NCBI GenBank assembly: GCA_946699065.1
Contig: CAMPDV010001941.1
Span: 1 to 64,000 of the forward strand
Reading direction: 5' to 3'
DNA: 64,000 bases
DNA from: Loxodes magnus
Lineage: Eukaryota; Ciliophora; Karyorelictea; Loxodida; Loxodidae
Shown piece after piece: positions 36,041 to 50,779 of this stretch. Within the stretch, counting starts at the first letter, position 1, and the number at the start of each line of letters is the position of its first letter. The notes beneath the pieces are model-generated. The model searched no databases. It was given only the letters and a program-made list of their open reading frames with translations, and was not told the DNA's origin. Made by a program: the position numbers and the translations under genes.

Positions 36041-37610
36041 ATTACTTCTCAAAGCATACTCCTTAAAACTGAAATTATATCTTCTTTTCTTACTTTACTT
36101 ATTCACTTTTCTAAATACTTATTACTTCTCAAAGCATACTCCTTAAAACTGAAATTATATCTTCTTTTTTTACTTTACTTATTCACTTTTCTAAATACTT
36201 ATTACTTCTCAAAGCATACTCCTTAAAACTGAAATTATATCTTCTTTTCTTACTTTACTTATTCACTTTTCTAAATACTTATTACTTCTCAAAGCATACT
36301 CCTTAAAACTGAAATTATATCTTCTTTTCTTACTTTACTTATTCACTTTTCTAAATACTTAATACTTCTCAAAGCATACTCCTTAAAACTGAAATTCTTT
36401 CTTCTTTTCTTACTTTACTTATTCACTTTTCTAAATACTTAATACTTCTCAAAGCATACTCCTTAAAACTGAAATTATATCTTCTTTTCTTACTTTACTT
36501 ATTCACTTTTCTAAATACTTATTGCTTCTCAAAGCATACTCCTTAAATCTGAAATTCTTTCTTCTTTTCTTACTTTACTTATTCACTTTTCTAAATACTT
36601 ATTACTACTCAAAGCATACTCCTTAAAACTGAAATTATATCTTCTTTTCTTACTTTACTTCTTCACTTTTCTAAATACTTATTACTTCTCAAAGCATACT
36701 CCTTAAATCTGAAATTATATCTTCTTTTCTTACTTTACTTATTCACTTTTCTAAATACTTATTGCTTCTCAAAGCATACTCCTTAAAACTGAAATTCTTT
36801 CTTCTTTTCTTACTTTACTTCTTCACTTTTCTAAATACTTAATACTTCTCAAAGCATACTCCTTAAATCTGAAATTATATCTTCTTTTCTTACTTTACTT
36901 ATTCACTTTTCTAAATACTTAATACTTCTCAAAGCATACTCCTTAAAACTGAAATTATATCTTCTTTTCTTACTTTACTTATTCACTTTTCTAAATACTT
37001 ATTACTTCTCAAAGCATACTCCTTAAAACTGAAATTATATCTTCTTTTCTTACTTTACTTATTCACTTTTCAAAATACTTATTACTTCTCAAAGCATACT
37101 CCTTAAAACTGAAATTCTTTCTTCTTTTCTTACTTTACTTATTCACTTTTCAAAATACTTATTACTTCTCAAAGCATACTCCTTAAAACTGAAATTCTTT
37201 CTTCTTTTCTTACTTTACTTATTCACTTTTCAAAATACTTATTACTTCTCAAAGCATACTCCTTAAAACTGAAATTATATCTTCTTTTCTTACTTTACTT
37301 CTTCACTTTTCTAAATACTTATTACTTCTCAAAGCATACTCCTTAAAACTGAAATTTTATCTTCTTTTCTTACTTTACTTCTTCACTTTTCTAAATACTT
37401 ATTACTTCTCAAAGCATACTCCTTAAAACTGAAATTCTACCTTCTTTTCTTACTTTACTTCTTCACTTTTCAAAATACTTATTACTTCTCAAAGCATACT
37501 CCTTAAAACTGAAATTATATCTTCTTTTCTTACTTTACTTATTCACTTTTCTAAATACTTATTACTTCTCAAAGCATACTCCTTAAAACTGAAATTCTTT
37601 CTTCTTTTCT

Positions 37611-37790
37611 TACTTTACTTATTCACTTTTCTAAATACTTAATACTTCTCAAAGCATACTCCTTAAAACTGAAATTATATCTTCTTTTCTAACTTTACTT
37701 ATTCACTTTTCTAAATACTTAATACTTCTCAAAGCATACTCCTTAAATCTGAAATTCTTTCTTCTTTTCTTACTTTACTTATTCACTTTT
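37611..37790. repeat. AACTTTACTT marker block (repeated at 38571 and 42571)
   Basis: A T-to-A change at monomer site 51 gives AACTTTACTT at 37691. The same change, flanked by AATACTTCTC monomers and followed by CCTTAAATCT/GAAATTCTTT, is at 38571 (11 monomers on) and 42571 (50 monomers further). These are the only three that I found, which makes them good markers of descent. Confidence 0.7.
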
Positions 37791-38181
37791 CAACATACTT
37801 ATTTCTTCTCAAAGCATACTCCTTAAAACTGAAATTATATCTTCTTTTCTTACTTTACTTATTCACTTTTCAAAATACTTATTACTTCTCAAAGCATACT
37901 CCTTAAAACTGAAATTATATCTTCTTTTCTTACTTTACTTCTTCACTTTTCAAAATACTTATTACTTCTCAAAGTATACTCCTTAAAACTGAAATTTTAT
38001 CTTCTTTTCTTACTTTACTTATTCACTTTTCAAAATACTTATTACTTCTCAAAGCATACTCCTTAAAACTGAAATTATATCTTCTTTTTTTACTTTACTT
38101 ATTCACTTTTCTAAATACTTATTACTTCTCAAAGCATACTCCTTAAAACTGAAATTATATCTTCTTTTTTTACTTTACTTA

Positions 38182-41100
38182 TTCACTTTTCTAAATACTT
38201 ATTACTTCTCAAAGCATACTCCTTAAAACTGAAATTATATCTTCTTTTCTTACTTTACTTATTCACTTTTCTAAATACTTATTACTTCTCAAAGCATACT
38301 CCTTAAAACTGAAATTATATCTTCTTTTCTTACTTTACTTATTCACTTTTCTAAATACTTAATACTTCTCAAAGCATACTCCTTAAAACTGAAATTATAT
38401 CTTCTTTTCTTACTTTACTTATTCACTTTTCTAAATACTTAATACTTCTCAAAGCATACTCCTTAAAACTGAAATTCTTTCTTCTTTTCTTACTTTACTT
38501 ATTCACTTTTCTAAATACTTAATACTTCTCAAAGCATACTCCTTAAAACTGAAATTATATCTTCTTTTCTAACTTTACTTATTCACTTTTCTAAATACTT
38601 AATACTTCTCAAAGCATACTCCTTAAATCTGAAATTCTTTCTTCTTTTCTTACTTTACTTATTCACTTTTCAAAATACTTATTACTTCTCAAAGCATACT
38701 CCTTAAAACTGAAATTATATCTTCTTTTCTTACTTTACTTCTTCACTTTTCAAAATACTTATTACTTCTCAAAGTATACTCCTTAAAACTGAAATTTTAT
38801 CTTCTTTTCTTACTTTACTTATTCACTTTTCTAAATACTTATTGCTTCTCAAAGCATACTCCTTAAATCTGAAATTATATCTTCTTTTTTTACTTTACTT
38901 ATTCACTTTTCTAAATACTTATTACTACTCAAAGCATACTCCTTAAAACTGAAATTATATCTTCTTTTCTTACTTTACTTATTCACTTTTCAAAATACTT
39001 ATTACTACTCAAAGCATACTCCTTAAAACTGAAATTATATCTTCTTTTCTTACTTTACTTCTTCACTTTTCAAAATACTTATTACTTCTCAAAGCATACT
39101 CCTTAAAACTGAAATTATATCTTCTTTTCTTACTTTACTTATTCACTTTTCTAAATACTTATTACTTCTCAAAGCATACTCCTTAAATCTGAAATTATAT
39201 CTTCTTTTCTTACTTTACTTATTCACTTTTCTAAATACTTATTACTTCTCAAAGCATACTCCTTAAAACTGAAATTATATCTTCTTTTCTTACTTTACTT
39301 ATTCACTTTTCAAAATACTTATTACTTCTCAAAGCATACTCCTTAAATCTGAAATTATATCTTCTTTTCTTACTTTACTTATTCACTTTTCTAAATACTT
39401 ATTACTACTCAAAGCATACTCCTTAAAACTGAAATTATATCTTCTTTTCTTACTTTACTTATTCACTTTTCTAAATACTTATTACTTCTCAAAGCATACT
39501 CCTTAAAACTGAAATTATATCTTCTTTTCTTACTTTACTTATTCACTTTTCTAAATACTTATTACTTCTCAAAGCATACTCCTTAAAACTGAAATTCTAC
39601 CTTCTTTTCTTACTTTACTTCTTCACTTTTCTAAATACTTATTACTTCTCAAAGCATACTCCTTAAATCTGAAATTATATCTTCTTTTCTTACTTTACTT
39701 ATTCACTTTTCTAAATACTTAATACTTCTCAAAGCATACTCCTTAAAACTGAAATTATATCTTCTTTTCTTACTTTACTTATTCACTTTTCTAAATACTT
39801 ATTACTTCTCAAAGCATACTCCTTAAAACTGAAATTATATCTTCTTTTCTTACTTTACTTATTCACTTTTCAAAATACTTATTACTTCTCAAAGCATACT
39901 CCTTAAAACTGAAATTCTTTCTTCTTTTCTTACTTTACTTATTCACTTTTTAAAATACTTATTACTTCTCAAAGCATACTCCTTAAATCTGAAATTATAT
40001 CTTCTTTTCTTACTTTACTTCTTCACTTTTCTAAATACTTATTACTTCTCAAAGCATACTCCTTAAAACTGAAATTATATCTTCTTTTCTTACTTTACTT
40101 ATTCACTTTTCTAAATACTTATTACTTCTCAAAGCATACTCCTTAAAACTGAAATTTTATCTTCTTTTCTTACTTTACTTATTCACTTTTCAAAATACTT
40201 ATTACTTCTCAAAGCATACTCCTTAAAACTGAAATTCTACCTTCTTTTCTTACTTTACTTCTTCACTTTTCAAAATACTTATTACTTCTCAAAGCATACT
40301 CCTTAAAACTGAAATTATATCTTCTTTTCTTACTTTACTTATTCACTTTTCTAAATACTTATTACTTCTCAAAGCATACTCCTTAAAACTGAAATTATAT
40401 CTTCTTTTCTTACTTTACTTATTCACTTTTCTAAATACTTATTACTTCTCAAAGCATACTCCTTAAAACTGAAATTATATCTTCTTTTCTTACTTTACTT
40501 ATTCACTTTTCAAAATACTTATTACTTCTCAAAGCATACTCCTTAAAACTGAAATTATATCTTCTTTTCTTACTTTACTTCTTCACTTTTCTAAATACTT
40601 ATTACTTCTCAAAGCATACTCCTTAAAACTGAAATTATATCTTCTTTTCTTACTTTACTTATTCACTTTTCTAAATACTTATTACTTCTCAAAGCATACT
40701 CCTTAAAACTGAAATTATATCTTCTTTTCTTACTTTACTTATTCACTTTTCTAAATACTTATTACTTCTCAAAGCATACTCCTTAAAACTGAAATTATAT
40801 CTTCTTTTCTTACTTTACTTATTCACTTTTCTAAATACTTATTTCTTCTCAAAGCATACTCCTTAAAACTGAAATTCTTTCTTCTTTTCTTACTTTACTT
40901 ATTCACTTTTCAAAATACTTATTACTTCTCAAAGCATACTCCTTAAAACTGAAATTATATCTTCTTTTCTTACTTTACTTATTCACTTTTCTAAATACTT
41001 ATTACTTCTCAAAGCATACTCCTTAAAACTGAAATTCTTTCTTCTTTTCTTACTTTACTTATTCACTTTTCTAAATACTTATTTCTTCTCAAAGCATACT

Positions 41101-41190
41101 CCTTAAATCTGAAATTCTTTCTTCTTTTCTTACTTTACTTATTCACTTTTCTAAATACTTATTACTTCTCAAAGCATACTCCTTAAAACT
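38182..41190. repeat. 3.0-kb block, copied at +4000 bp (50 monomers)
   Basis: About 37 consecutive monomers repeat at 42182-45189 in the same order. Markers checked: AACTTTACTT 38571/42571, AAAGTATACT 38771/42771, ATTGCTTCTC 38841/42841, ATTACTACTC 38921/42920, GAAATTCTAC near 39591/43590, a TAAAATACTT monomer at 39951/43950 and GAAATTCTAC near 40231/44230. Only two differences were seen: one lost T near 42887 and one A/T site near 40708/44707. It is the longest internal duplication found. Confidence 0.85.
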
Positions 41191-42181
41191 GAAATTCTTT
41201 CTTCTTTTCTTACTTTACTTATTCACTTTTCTAAATACTTATTACTTCTCAAAGCATACTCCTTAAATCTGAAATTATATCTTCTTTTCTTACTTTACTT
41301 ATTCACTTTTCTAAATACTTATTACTTCTCAAAGCATACTCCTTAAAACTGAAATTATATCTTCTTTTCTTACTTTACTTATTCACTTTTCTAAATACTT
41401 ATTTCTTCTCAAAGCATACTCCTTAAATCTGAAATTCTTTCTTCTTTTCTTACTTTACTTATTCACTTTTCTAAATACTTTTTACTTCTCAAAGCATACT
41501 CCTTAAAACTGAAATTCTTTCTTCTTTTCTTACTTTACTTATTCACTTTTCTAAATACTTATTACTTCTCAAAGCATACTCCTTAAAACTGAAATTCTTT
41601 CTTCTTTTCTTACTTTACTTATTCACTTTTTAAAATACTTATTACTTCTCAAAGCATACTCCTTAAAACTGAAATTCTTTCTTCTTTTCTTACTTTACTT
41701 ATTCACTTTTCTAAATACTTATTTCTTCTCAAAGCATACTCCTTAAAACTGAAATTTTTTCTTCTTTTCTTACTTTACTTATTCACTTTTCTAAATACTT
41801 ATTACTTCTCAAAGCATACTCCTTAAATCTGAAATTATATCTTCTTTTCTTACTTTACTTATTCACTTTTCTAAATACTTATTACTTCTCAAAGCATACT
41901 CCTTAAAACTGAAATTATATCTTCTTTTCTTACTTTACTTATTCACTTTTCAAAATACTTATTACTTCTCAAAGCATACTCCTTAAAACTGAAATTCTTT
42001 CTTCTTTTCTTACTTTACTTATTCACTTTTCAAAATACTTATTACTTCTCAAAGCATACTCCTTAAAACTGAAATTATATCTTCTTTTCTTACTTTACTT
42101 CTTCACTTTTCTAAATACTTATTACTTCTCAAAGCATACTCCTTAAAACTGAAATTTTATCTTCTTTTCTTACTTTACTTC

Positions 42182-45100
42182 TTCACTTTTCTAAATACTT
42201 ATTACTTCTCAAAGCATACTCCTTAAAACTGAAATTATATCTTCTTTTCTTACTTTACTTATTCACTTTTCTAAATACTTATTACTTCTCAAAGCATACT
42301 CCTTAAAACTGAAATTATATCTTCTTTTCTTACTTTACTTATTCACTTTTCTAAATACTTAATACTTCTCAAAGCATACTCCTTAAAACTGAAATTATAT
42401 CTTCTTTTCTTACTTTACTTATTCACTTTTCTAAATACTTAATACTTCTCAAAGCATACTCCTTAAAACTGAAATTCTTTCTTCTTTTCTTACTTTACTT
42501 ATTCACTTTTCTAAATACTTAATACTTCTCAAAGCATACTCCTTAAAACTGAAATTATATCTTCTTTTCTAACTTTACTTATTCACTTTTCTAAATACTT
42601 AATACTTCTCAAAGCATACTCCTTAAATCTGAAATTCTTTCTTCTTTTCTTACTTTACTTATTCACTTTTCAAAATACTTATTACTTCTCAAAGCATACT
42701 CCTTAAAACTGAAATTATATCTTCTTTTCTTACTTTACTTCTTCACTTTTCAAAATACTTATTACTTCTCAAAGTATACTCCTTAAAACTGAAATTTTAT
42801 CTTCTTTTCTTACTTTACTTATTCACTTTTCTAAATACTTATTGCTTCTCAAAGCATACTCCTTAAATCTGAAATTATATCTTCTTTTTTACTTTACTTA
42901 TTCACTTTTCTAAATACTTATTACTACTCAAAGCATACTCCTTAAAACTGAAATTATATCTTCTTTTCTTACTTTACTTATTCACTTTTCAAAATACTTA
43001 TTACTACTCAAAGCATACTCCTTAAAACTGAAATTATATCTTCTTTTCTTACTTTACTTCTTCACTTTTCAAAATACTTATTACTTCTCAAAGCATACTC
43101 CTTAAAACTGAAATTATATCTTCTTTTCTTACTTTACTTATTCACTTTTCTAAATACTTATTACTTCTCAAAGCATACTCCTTAAATCTGAAATTATATC
43201 TTCTTTTCTTACTTTACTTATTCACTTTTCTAAATACTTATTACTTCTCAAAGCATACTCCTTAAAACTGAAATTATATCTTCTTTTCTTACTTTACTTA
43301 TTCACTTTTCAAAATACTTATTACTTCTCAAAGCATACTCCTTAAATCTGAAATTATATCTTCTTTTCTTACTTTACTTATTCACTTTTCTAAATACTTA
43401 TTACTACTCAAAGCATACTCCTTAAAACTGAAATTATATCTTCTTTTCTTACTTTACTTATTCACTTTTCTAAATACTTATTACTTCTCAAAGCATACTC
43501 CTTAAAACTGAAATTATATCTTCTTTTCTTACTTTACTTATTCACTTTTCTAAATACTTATTACTTCTCAAAGCATACTCCTTAAAACTGAAATTCTACC
43601 TTCTTTTCTTACTTTACTTCTTCACTTTTCTAAATACTTATTACTTCTCAAAGCATACTCCTTAAATCTGAAATTATATCTTCTTTTCTTACTTTACTTA
43701 TTCACTTTTCTAAATACTTAATACTTCTCAAAGCATACTCCTTAAAACTGAAATTATATCTTCTTTTCTTACTTTACTTATTCACTTTTCTAAATACTTA
43801 TTACTTCTCAAAGCATACTCCTTAAAACTGAAATTATATCTTCTTTTCTTACTTTACTTATTCACTTTTCAAAATACTTATTACTTCTCAAAGCATACTC
43901 CTTAAAACTGAAATTCTTTCTTCTTTTCTTACTTTACTTATTCACTTTTTAAAATACTTATTACTTCTCAAAGCATACTCCTTAAATCTGAAATTATATC
44001 TTCTTTTCTTACTTTACTTCTTCACTTTTCTAAATACTTATTACTTCTCAAAGCATACTCCTTAAAACTGAAATTATATCTTCTTTTCTTACTTTACTTA
44101 TTCACTTTTCTAAATACTTATTACTTCTCAAAGCATACTCCTTAAAACTGAAATTTTATCTTCTTTTCTTACTTTACTTATTCACTTTTCAAAATACTTA
44201 TTACTTCTCAAAGCATACTCCTTAAAACTGAAATTCTACCTTCTTTTCTTACTTTACTTCTTCACTTTTCAAAATACTTATTACTTCTCAAAGCATACTC
44301 CTTAAAACTGAAATTATATCTTCTTTTCTTACTTTACTTATTCACTTTTCTAAATACTTATTACTTCTCAAAGCATACTCCTTAAAACTGAAATTATATC
44401 TTCTTTTCTTACTTTACTTATTCACTTTTCTAAATACTTATTACTTCTCAAAGCATACTCCTTAAAACTGAAATTATATCTTCTTTTCTTACTTTACTTA
44501 TTCACTTTTCAAAATACTTATTACTTCTCAAAGCATACTCCTTAAAACTGAAATTATATCTTCTTTTCTTACTTTACTTCTTCACTTTTCTAAATACTTA
44601 TTACTTCTCAAAGCATACTCCTTAAAACTGAAATTATATCTTCTTTTCTTACTTTACTTATTCACTTTTCTAAATACTTATTACTTCTCAAAGCATACTC
44701 CTTAAATCTGAAATTATATCTTCTTTTCTTACTTTACTTATTCACTTTTCTAAATACTTATTACTTCTCAAAGCATACTCCTTAAAACTGAAATTATATC
44801 TTCTTTTCTTACTTTACTTATTCACTTTTCTAAATACTTATTTCTTCTCAAAGCATACTCCTTAAAACTGAAATTCTTTCTTCTTTTCTTACTTTACTTA
44901 TTCACTTTTCAAAATACTTATTACTTCTCAAAGCATACTCCTTAAAACTGAAATTATATCTTCTTTTCTTACTTTACTTATTCACTTTTCTAAATACTTA
45001 TTACTTCTCAAAGCATACTCCTTAAAACTGAAATTCTTTCTTCTTTTCTTACTTTACTTATTCACTTTTCTAAATACTTATTTCTTCTCAAAGCATACTC

Positions 45101-45189
45101 CTTAAATCTGAAATTCTTTCTTCTTTTCTTACTTTACTTATTCACTTTTCTAAATACTTATTACTTCTCAAAGCATACTCCTTAAAACT
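42182..45189. repeat. second copy of the 3.0-kb block
   Basis: Matches 38182-41190. The 1-bp deletion that shifts the register of the rest of the window lies in this copy only, so it arose after the duplication or is a sequencing error. About 990 bp of other monomers separate the copies. Confidence 0.85.
42881..42891. other. only length change found in the 80-bp array (79-bp monomer)
   Basis: Normal monomers have CTTCTTTTCTTACTT. A C-to-T variant at site 49 makes a run of seven T. Here the run has six T, while the matched monomer at 38881 in the other copy of the block has seven. All monomers to the right are shifted by one base relative to those on the left. Homopolymer slippage in the cell or during long-read sequencing would both explain it. 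Confidence 0.85.
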
Positions 45190-46191
45190 GAAATTATATC
45201 TTCTTTTCTTACTTTACTTATTCACTTTTCTAAATACTTATTACTTCTCAAAGCATACTCCTTAAATCTGAAATTCTTTCTTCTTTTCTTACTTTACTTA
45301 TTCACTTTTCTAAATACTTATTACTTCTCAAAGCATACTCCTTAAAACTGAAATTATATCTTCTTTTCTTACTTTACTTATTCACTTTTCTAAATACTTA
45401 TTACTTCTCAAAGCATACTCCTTAAAACTGAAATTCTTTCTTCTTTTCTTACTTTACTTATTCACTTTTCTAAATACTTATTACTTCTCAAAGCATACTC
45501 CTTAAAACTGAAATTCTTTCTTCTTTTCTTACTTTACTTATTCACTTTTCTAAATACTTATTACTTCTCAAAGCATACTCCTTAAAACTGAAATTATATC
45601 TTCTTTTCTTACTTTACTTATTCACTTTTCAAAATACTTATTACTTCTCAAAGCATACTCCTTAAAACTGAAATTCTTTCTTCTTTTCTTACTTTACTTA
45701 TTCACTTTTCTAAATACTTATTACTTCTCAAAGCATACTCCTTAAATCTGAAATTCTTTCTTCTTTTCTTACTTTACTTATTCACTTTTCTAAATACTTA
45801 TTACTTCTCAAAGCATACTCCTTAAAACTGAAATTCTTTCTTCTTTTCTTACTTTACTTATTCACTTTTCTAAATACTTATTACTTCTCAAAGCATACTC
45901 CTTAAAACTGAAATTATATCTTCTTTTCTTACTTTACTTATTCACTTTTCTAAATACTTATTTCTTCTCAAAGCATACTCCTTAAATCTGAAATTCTTTC
46001 TTCTTTTCTTACTTTACTTATTCACTTTTCTAAATACTTATTACTTCTCAAAGCATACTCCTTAAAACTGAAATTCTTTCTTCTTTTCTTACTTTACTTA
46101 TTCACTTTTCTAAATACTTATTACTTCTCAAAGCATACTCCTTAAAACTGAAATTCTTTCTTCTTTTCTTACTTTACTTATTCACTTTTTA

Positions 46192-47630
46192 AAATACTTA
46201 TTACTTCTCAAAGCATACTCCTTAAATCTGAAATTATATCTTCTTTTCTTACTTTACTTATTCACTTTTCTAAATACTTATTACTTCTCAAAGCATACTC
46301 CTTAAATCTGAAATTCTTTCTTCTTTTCTTACTTTACTTATTCACTTTTCTAAATACTTATTTCTTCTCAAAGCATACTCCTTAAAACTGAAATTCTTTC
46401 TTCTTTTCTTACTTTACTTATTCACTTTTCTAAATACTTATTACTTCTCAAAGCATACTCCTTAAATCTGAAATTATATCTTCTTTTCTTACTTTACTTA
46501 TTCACTTTTCTAAATACTTATTACTTCTCAAAGCATACTCCTTAAAACTGAAATTATATCTTCTTTTCTTACTTTACTTATTCACTTTTCAAAATACTTA
46601 TTACTTCTCAAAGCATACTCCTTAAAACTGAAATTCTTTCTTCTTTTCTTACTTTACTTATTCACTTTTCTAAATACTTATTACTTCTCAAAGCATACTC
46701 CTTAAAACTGAAATTATATCTTCTTTTCTTACTTTACTTATTCACTTTTCAAAATACTTATTACTTCTCAAAGCATACTCCTTAAAACTGAAATTCTTTC
46801 TTCTTTTCTTACTTTACTTATTCACTTTTCTAAATACTTATTACTTCTCAAAGCATACTCCTTAAAACTGAAATTATATCTTCTTTTCTTACTTTACTTA
46901 TTCACTTTTCTAAATACTTATTACTTCTCAAAGCATACTCCTTAAAACTGAAATTCTTTCTTCTTTTCTTACTTTACTTATTCACTTTTCTAAATACTTA
47001 TTACTTCTCAAAGCATACTCCTTAAAACTGAAATTATATCTTCTTTTCTTACTTTACTTATTCACTTTTCTAAATACTTATTACTTCTCAAAGCATACTC
47101 CTTAAATCTGAAATTATATCTTCTTTTTTTACTTTACTTCTTCACTTTTCAAAATACTTATTACTACTCAAAGCATACTCCTTAAAACTGAAATTCTTTC
47201 TTCTTTTCTTACTTTACTTCTTCACTTTTCTAAATACTTATTACTTCTCAAAGCATACTCCTTAAAACTGAAATTATATCTTCTTTTCTTACTTTACTTA
47301 TTCACTTTTCTAAATACTTATTACTTCTCAAAGCATACTCCTTAAAACTGAAATTATATCTTCTTTTCTTACTTTACTTATTCACTTTTCTAAATACTTA
47401 TTACTTCTCAAAGCATACTCCTTAAAACTGAAATTCTTTCTTCTTTTCTTACTTTACTTATTCACTTTTCAAAATACTTATTACTTCTCAAAGCATACTC
47501 CTTAAAACTGAAATTATATCTTCTTTTCTTACTTTACTTCTTCACTTTTCTAAATACTTATTACTTCTCAAAGCATACTCCTTAAAACTGAAATTATATC
47601 TTCTTTTCTTACTTTACTTATTCACTTTTC
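46192..47630. repeat. 1.4-kb block, copied at +2240 bp (28 monomers)
   Basis: Eighteen consecutive monomers recur at 48432-49870 with no difference that I could find. A distinctive pair is the TTCTTTTTTT monomer (47121/49361) followed by TTACTACTCA (47161/49401). Weaker similarity continues to the left to about 45950/48190. Confidence 0.8.
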
Positions 47631-48431
47631 TAAATACTTATTTCTTCTCAAAGCATACTCCTTAAAACTGAAATTCTTTCTTCTTTTCTTACTTTACTTA
47701 TTCACTTTTCTAAATACTTATTACTTCTCAAAGCATACTCCTTAAAACTGAAATTATATCTTCTTTTCTTACTTTACTTCTTCACTTTTCTAAATACTTA
47801 TTACTTCTCAAAGCATACTCCTTAAAACTGAAATTATATCTTCTTTTCTTACTTTACTTATTCACTTTTCTAAATACTTATTACTTCTCAAAGCATACTC
47901 CTTAAAACTGAAATTCTTTCTTCTTTTCTTACTTTACTTATTCACTTTTCAAAATACTTATTACTTCTCAAAGCATACTCCTTAAAACTGAAATTCTTTC
48001 TTCTTTTCTTACTTTACTTATTCACTTTTCTAAATACTTATTACTTCTCAAAGCATACTCCTTAAAACTGAAATTCTTTCTTCTTTTCTTACTTTACTTA
48101 TTCACTTTTCTAAATACTTATTACTTCTCAAAGCATACTCCTTAAAACTGAAATTCTTTCTTCTTTTCTTACTTTACTTATTCACTTTTCTAAATACTTA
48201 TTTCTTCTCAAAGCATACTCCTTAAATCTGAAATTCTTTCTTCTTTTCTTACTTTACTTATTCACTTTTCTAAATACTTATTACTTCTCAAAGCATACTC
48301 CTTAAAACTGAAATTCTTTCTTCTTTTCTTACTTTACTTATTCACTTTTCTAAATACTTATTACTTCTCAAAGCATACTCCTTAAATCTGAAATTATATC
48401 TTCTTTTCTTACTTTACTTATTCACTTTTCT

Positions 48432-49870
48432 AAATACTTATTACTTCTCAAAGCATACTCCTTAAATCTGAAATTATATCTTCTTTTCTTACTTTACTTA
48501 TTCACTTTTCTAAATACTTATTACTTCTCAAAGCATACTCCTTAAATCTGAAATTCTTTCTTCTTTTCTTACTTTACTTATTCACTTTTCTAAATACTTA
48601 TTTCTTCTCAAAGCATACTCCTTAAAACTGAAATTCTTTCTTCTTTTCTTACTTTACTTATTCACTTTTCTAAATACTTATTACTTCTCAAAGCATACTC
48701 CTTAAATCTGAAATTATATCTTCTTTTCTTACTTTACTTATTCACTTTTCTAAATACTTATTACTTCTCAAAGCATACTCCTTAAAACTGAAATTATATC
48801 TTCTTTTCTTACTTTACTTATTCACTTTTCAAAATACTTATTACTTCTCAAAGCATACTCCTTAAAACTGAAATTCTTTCTTCTTTTCTTACTTTACTTA
48901 TTCACTTTTCTAAATACTTATTACTTCTCAAAGCATACTCCTTAAAACTGAAATTATATCTTCTTTTCTTACTTTACTTATTCACTTTTCAAAATACTTA
49001 TTACTTCTCAAAGCATACTCCTTAAAACTGAAATTCTTTCTTCTTTTCTTACTTTACTTATTCACTTTTCTAAATACTTATTACTTCTCAAAGCATACTC
49101 CTTAAAACTGAAATTATATCTTCTTTTCTTACTTTACTTATTCACTTTTCTAAATACTTATTACTTCTCAAAGCATACTCCTTAAAACTGAAATTCTTTC
49201 TTCTTTTCTTACTTTACTTATTCACTTTTCTAAATACTTATTACTTCTCAAAGCATACTCCTTAAAACTGAAATTATATCTTCTTTTCTTACTTTACTTA
49301 TTCACTTTTCTAAATACTTATTACTTCTCAAAGCATACTCCTTAAATCTGAAATTATATCTTCTTTTTTTACTTTACTTCTTCACTTTTCAAAATACTTA
49401 TTACTACTCAAAGCATACTCCTTAAAACTGAAATTCTTTCTTCTTTTCTTACTTTACTTCTTCACTTTTCTAAATACTTATTACTTCTCAAAGCATACTC
49501 CTTAAAACTGAAATTATATCTTCTTTTCTTACTTTACTTATTCACTTTTCTAAATACTTATTACTTCTCAAAGCATACTCCTTAAAACTGAAATTATATC
49601 TTCTTTTCTTACTTTACTTATTCACTTTTCTAAATACTTATTACTTCTCAAAGCATACTCCTTAAAACTGAAATTCTTTCTTCTTTTCTTACTTTACTTA
49701 TTCACTTTTCAAAATACTTATTACTTCTCAAAGCATACTCCTTAAAACTGAAATTATATCTTCTTTTCTTACTTTACTTCTTCACTTTTCTAAATACTTA
49801 TTACTTCTCAAAGCATACTCCTTAAAACTGAAATTATATCTTCTTTTCTTACTTTACTTATTCACTTTTC
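48432..49870. repeat. second copy of the 1.4-kb block
   Basis: Matches 46192-47630 and ends where this copy has AAAATACTTA at 49871 and the other has TAAATACTTA. Confidence 0.8.
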
Positions 49871-50779
49871 AAAATACTTATTACTTCTCAAAGCATACTC
49901 CTTAAAACTGAAATTCTTTCTTCTTTTCTTACTTTACTTATTCACTTTTCTAAATACTTATTTCTTCTCAAAGCATACTCCTTAAAACTGAAATTATATC
50001 TTCTTTTCTTACTTTACTTATTCACTTTTCTAAATACTTATTACTTCTCAAAGCATACTCCTTAAATCTGAAATTATATCTTCTTTTCTTACTTTACTTA
50101 TTCACTTTTCTAAATACTTATTACTTCTCAAAGCATACTCCTTAAAACTGAAATTATATCTTCTTTTCTTACTTTACTTATTCACTTTTCTAAATACTTA
50201 TTTCTTCTCAAAGCATACTCCTTAAATCTGAAATTCTTTCTTCTTTTCTTACTTTACTTATTCACTTTTCTAAATACTTATTACTTCTCAAAGCATACTC
50301 CTTAAAACTGAAATTCTTTCTTCTTTTCTTACTTTACTTATTCACTTTTCTAAATACTTATTACTTCTCAAAGCATACTCCTTAAAACTGAAATTATATC
50401 TTCTTTTCTTACTTTACTTATTCACTTTTCTAAATACTTATTTCTTCTCAAAGCATACTCCTTAAATCTGAAATTCTTTCTTCTTTTCTTACTTTACTTA
50501 TTCACTTTTCTAAATACTTATTACTTCTCAAAGCATACTCCTTAAAACTGAAATTCTTTCTTCTTTTCTTACTTTACTTATTCACTTTTCTAAATACTTA
50601 TTACTTCTCAAAGCATACTCCTTAAAACTGAAATTCTTTCTTCTTTTCTTACTTTACTTATTCACTTTTTAAAATACTTATTACTTCTCAAAGCATACTC
50701 CTTAAAACTGAAATTCTTTCTTCTTTTCTTACTTTACTTATTCACTTTTCTAAATACTTATTTCTTCTCAAAGCATACT

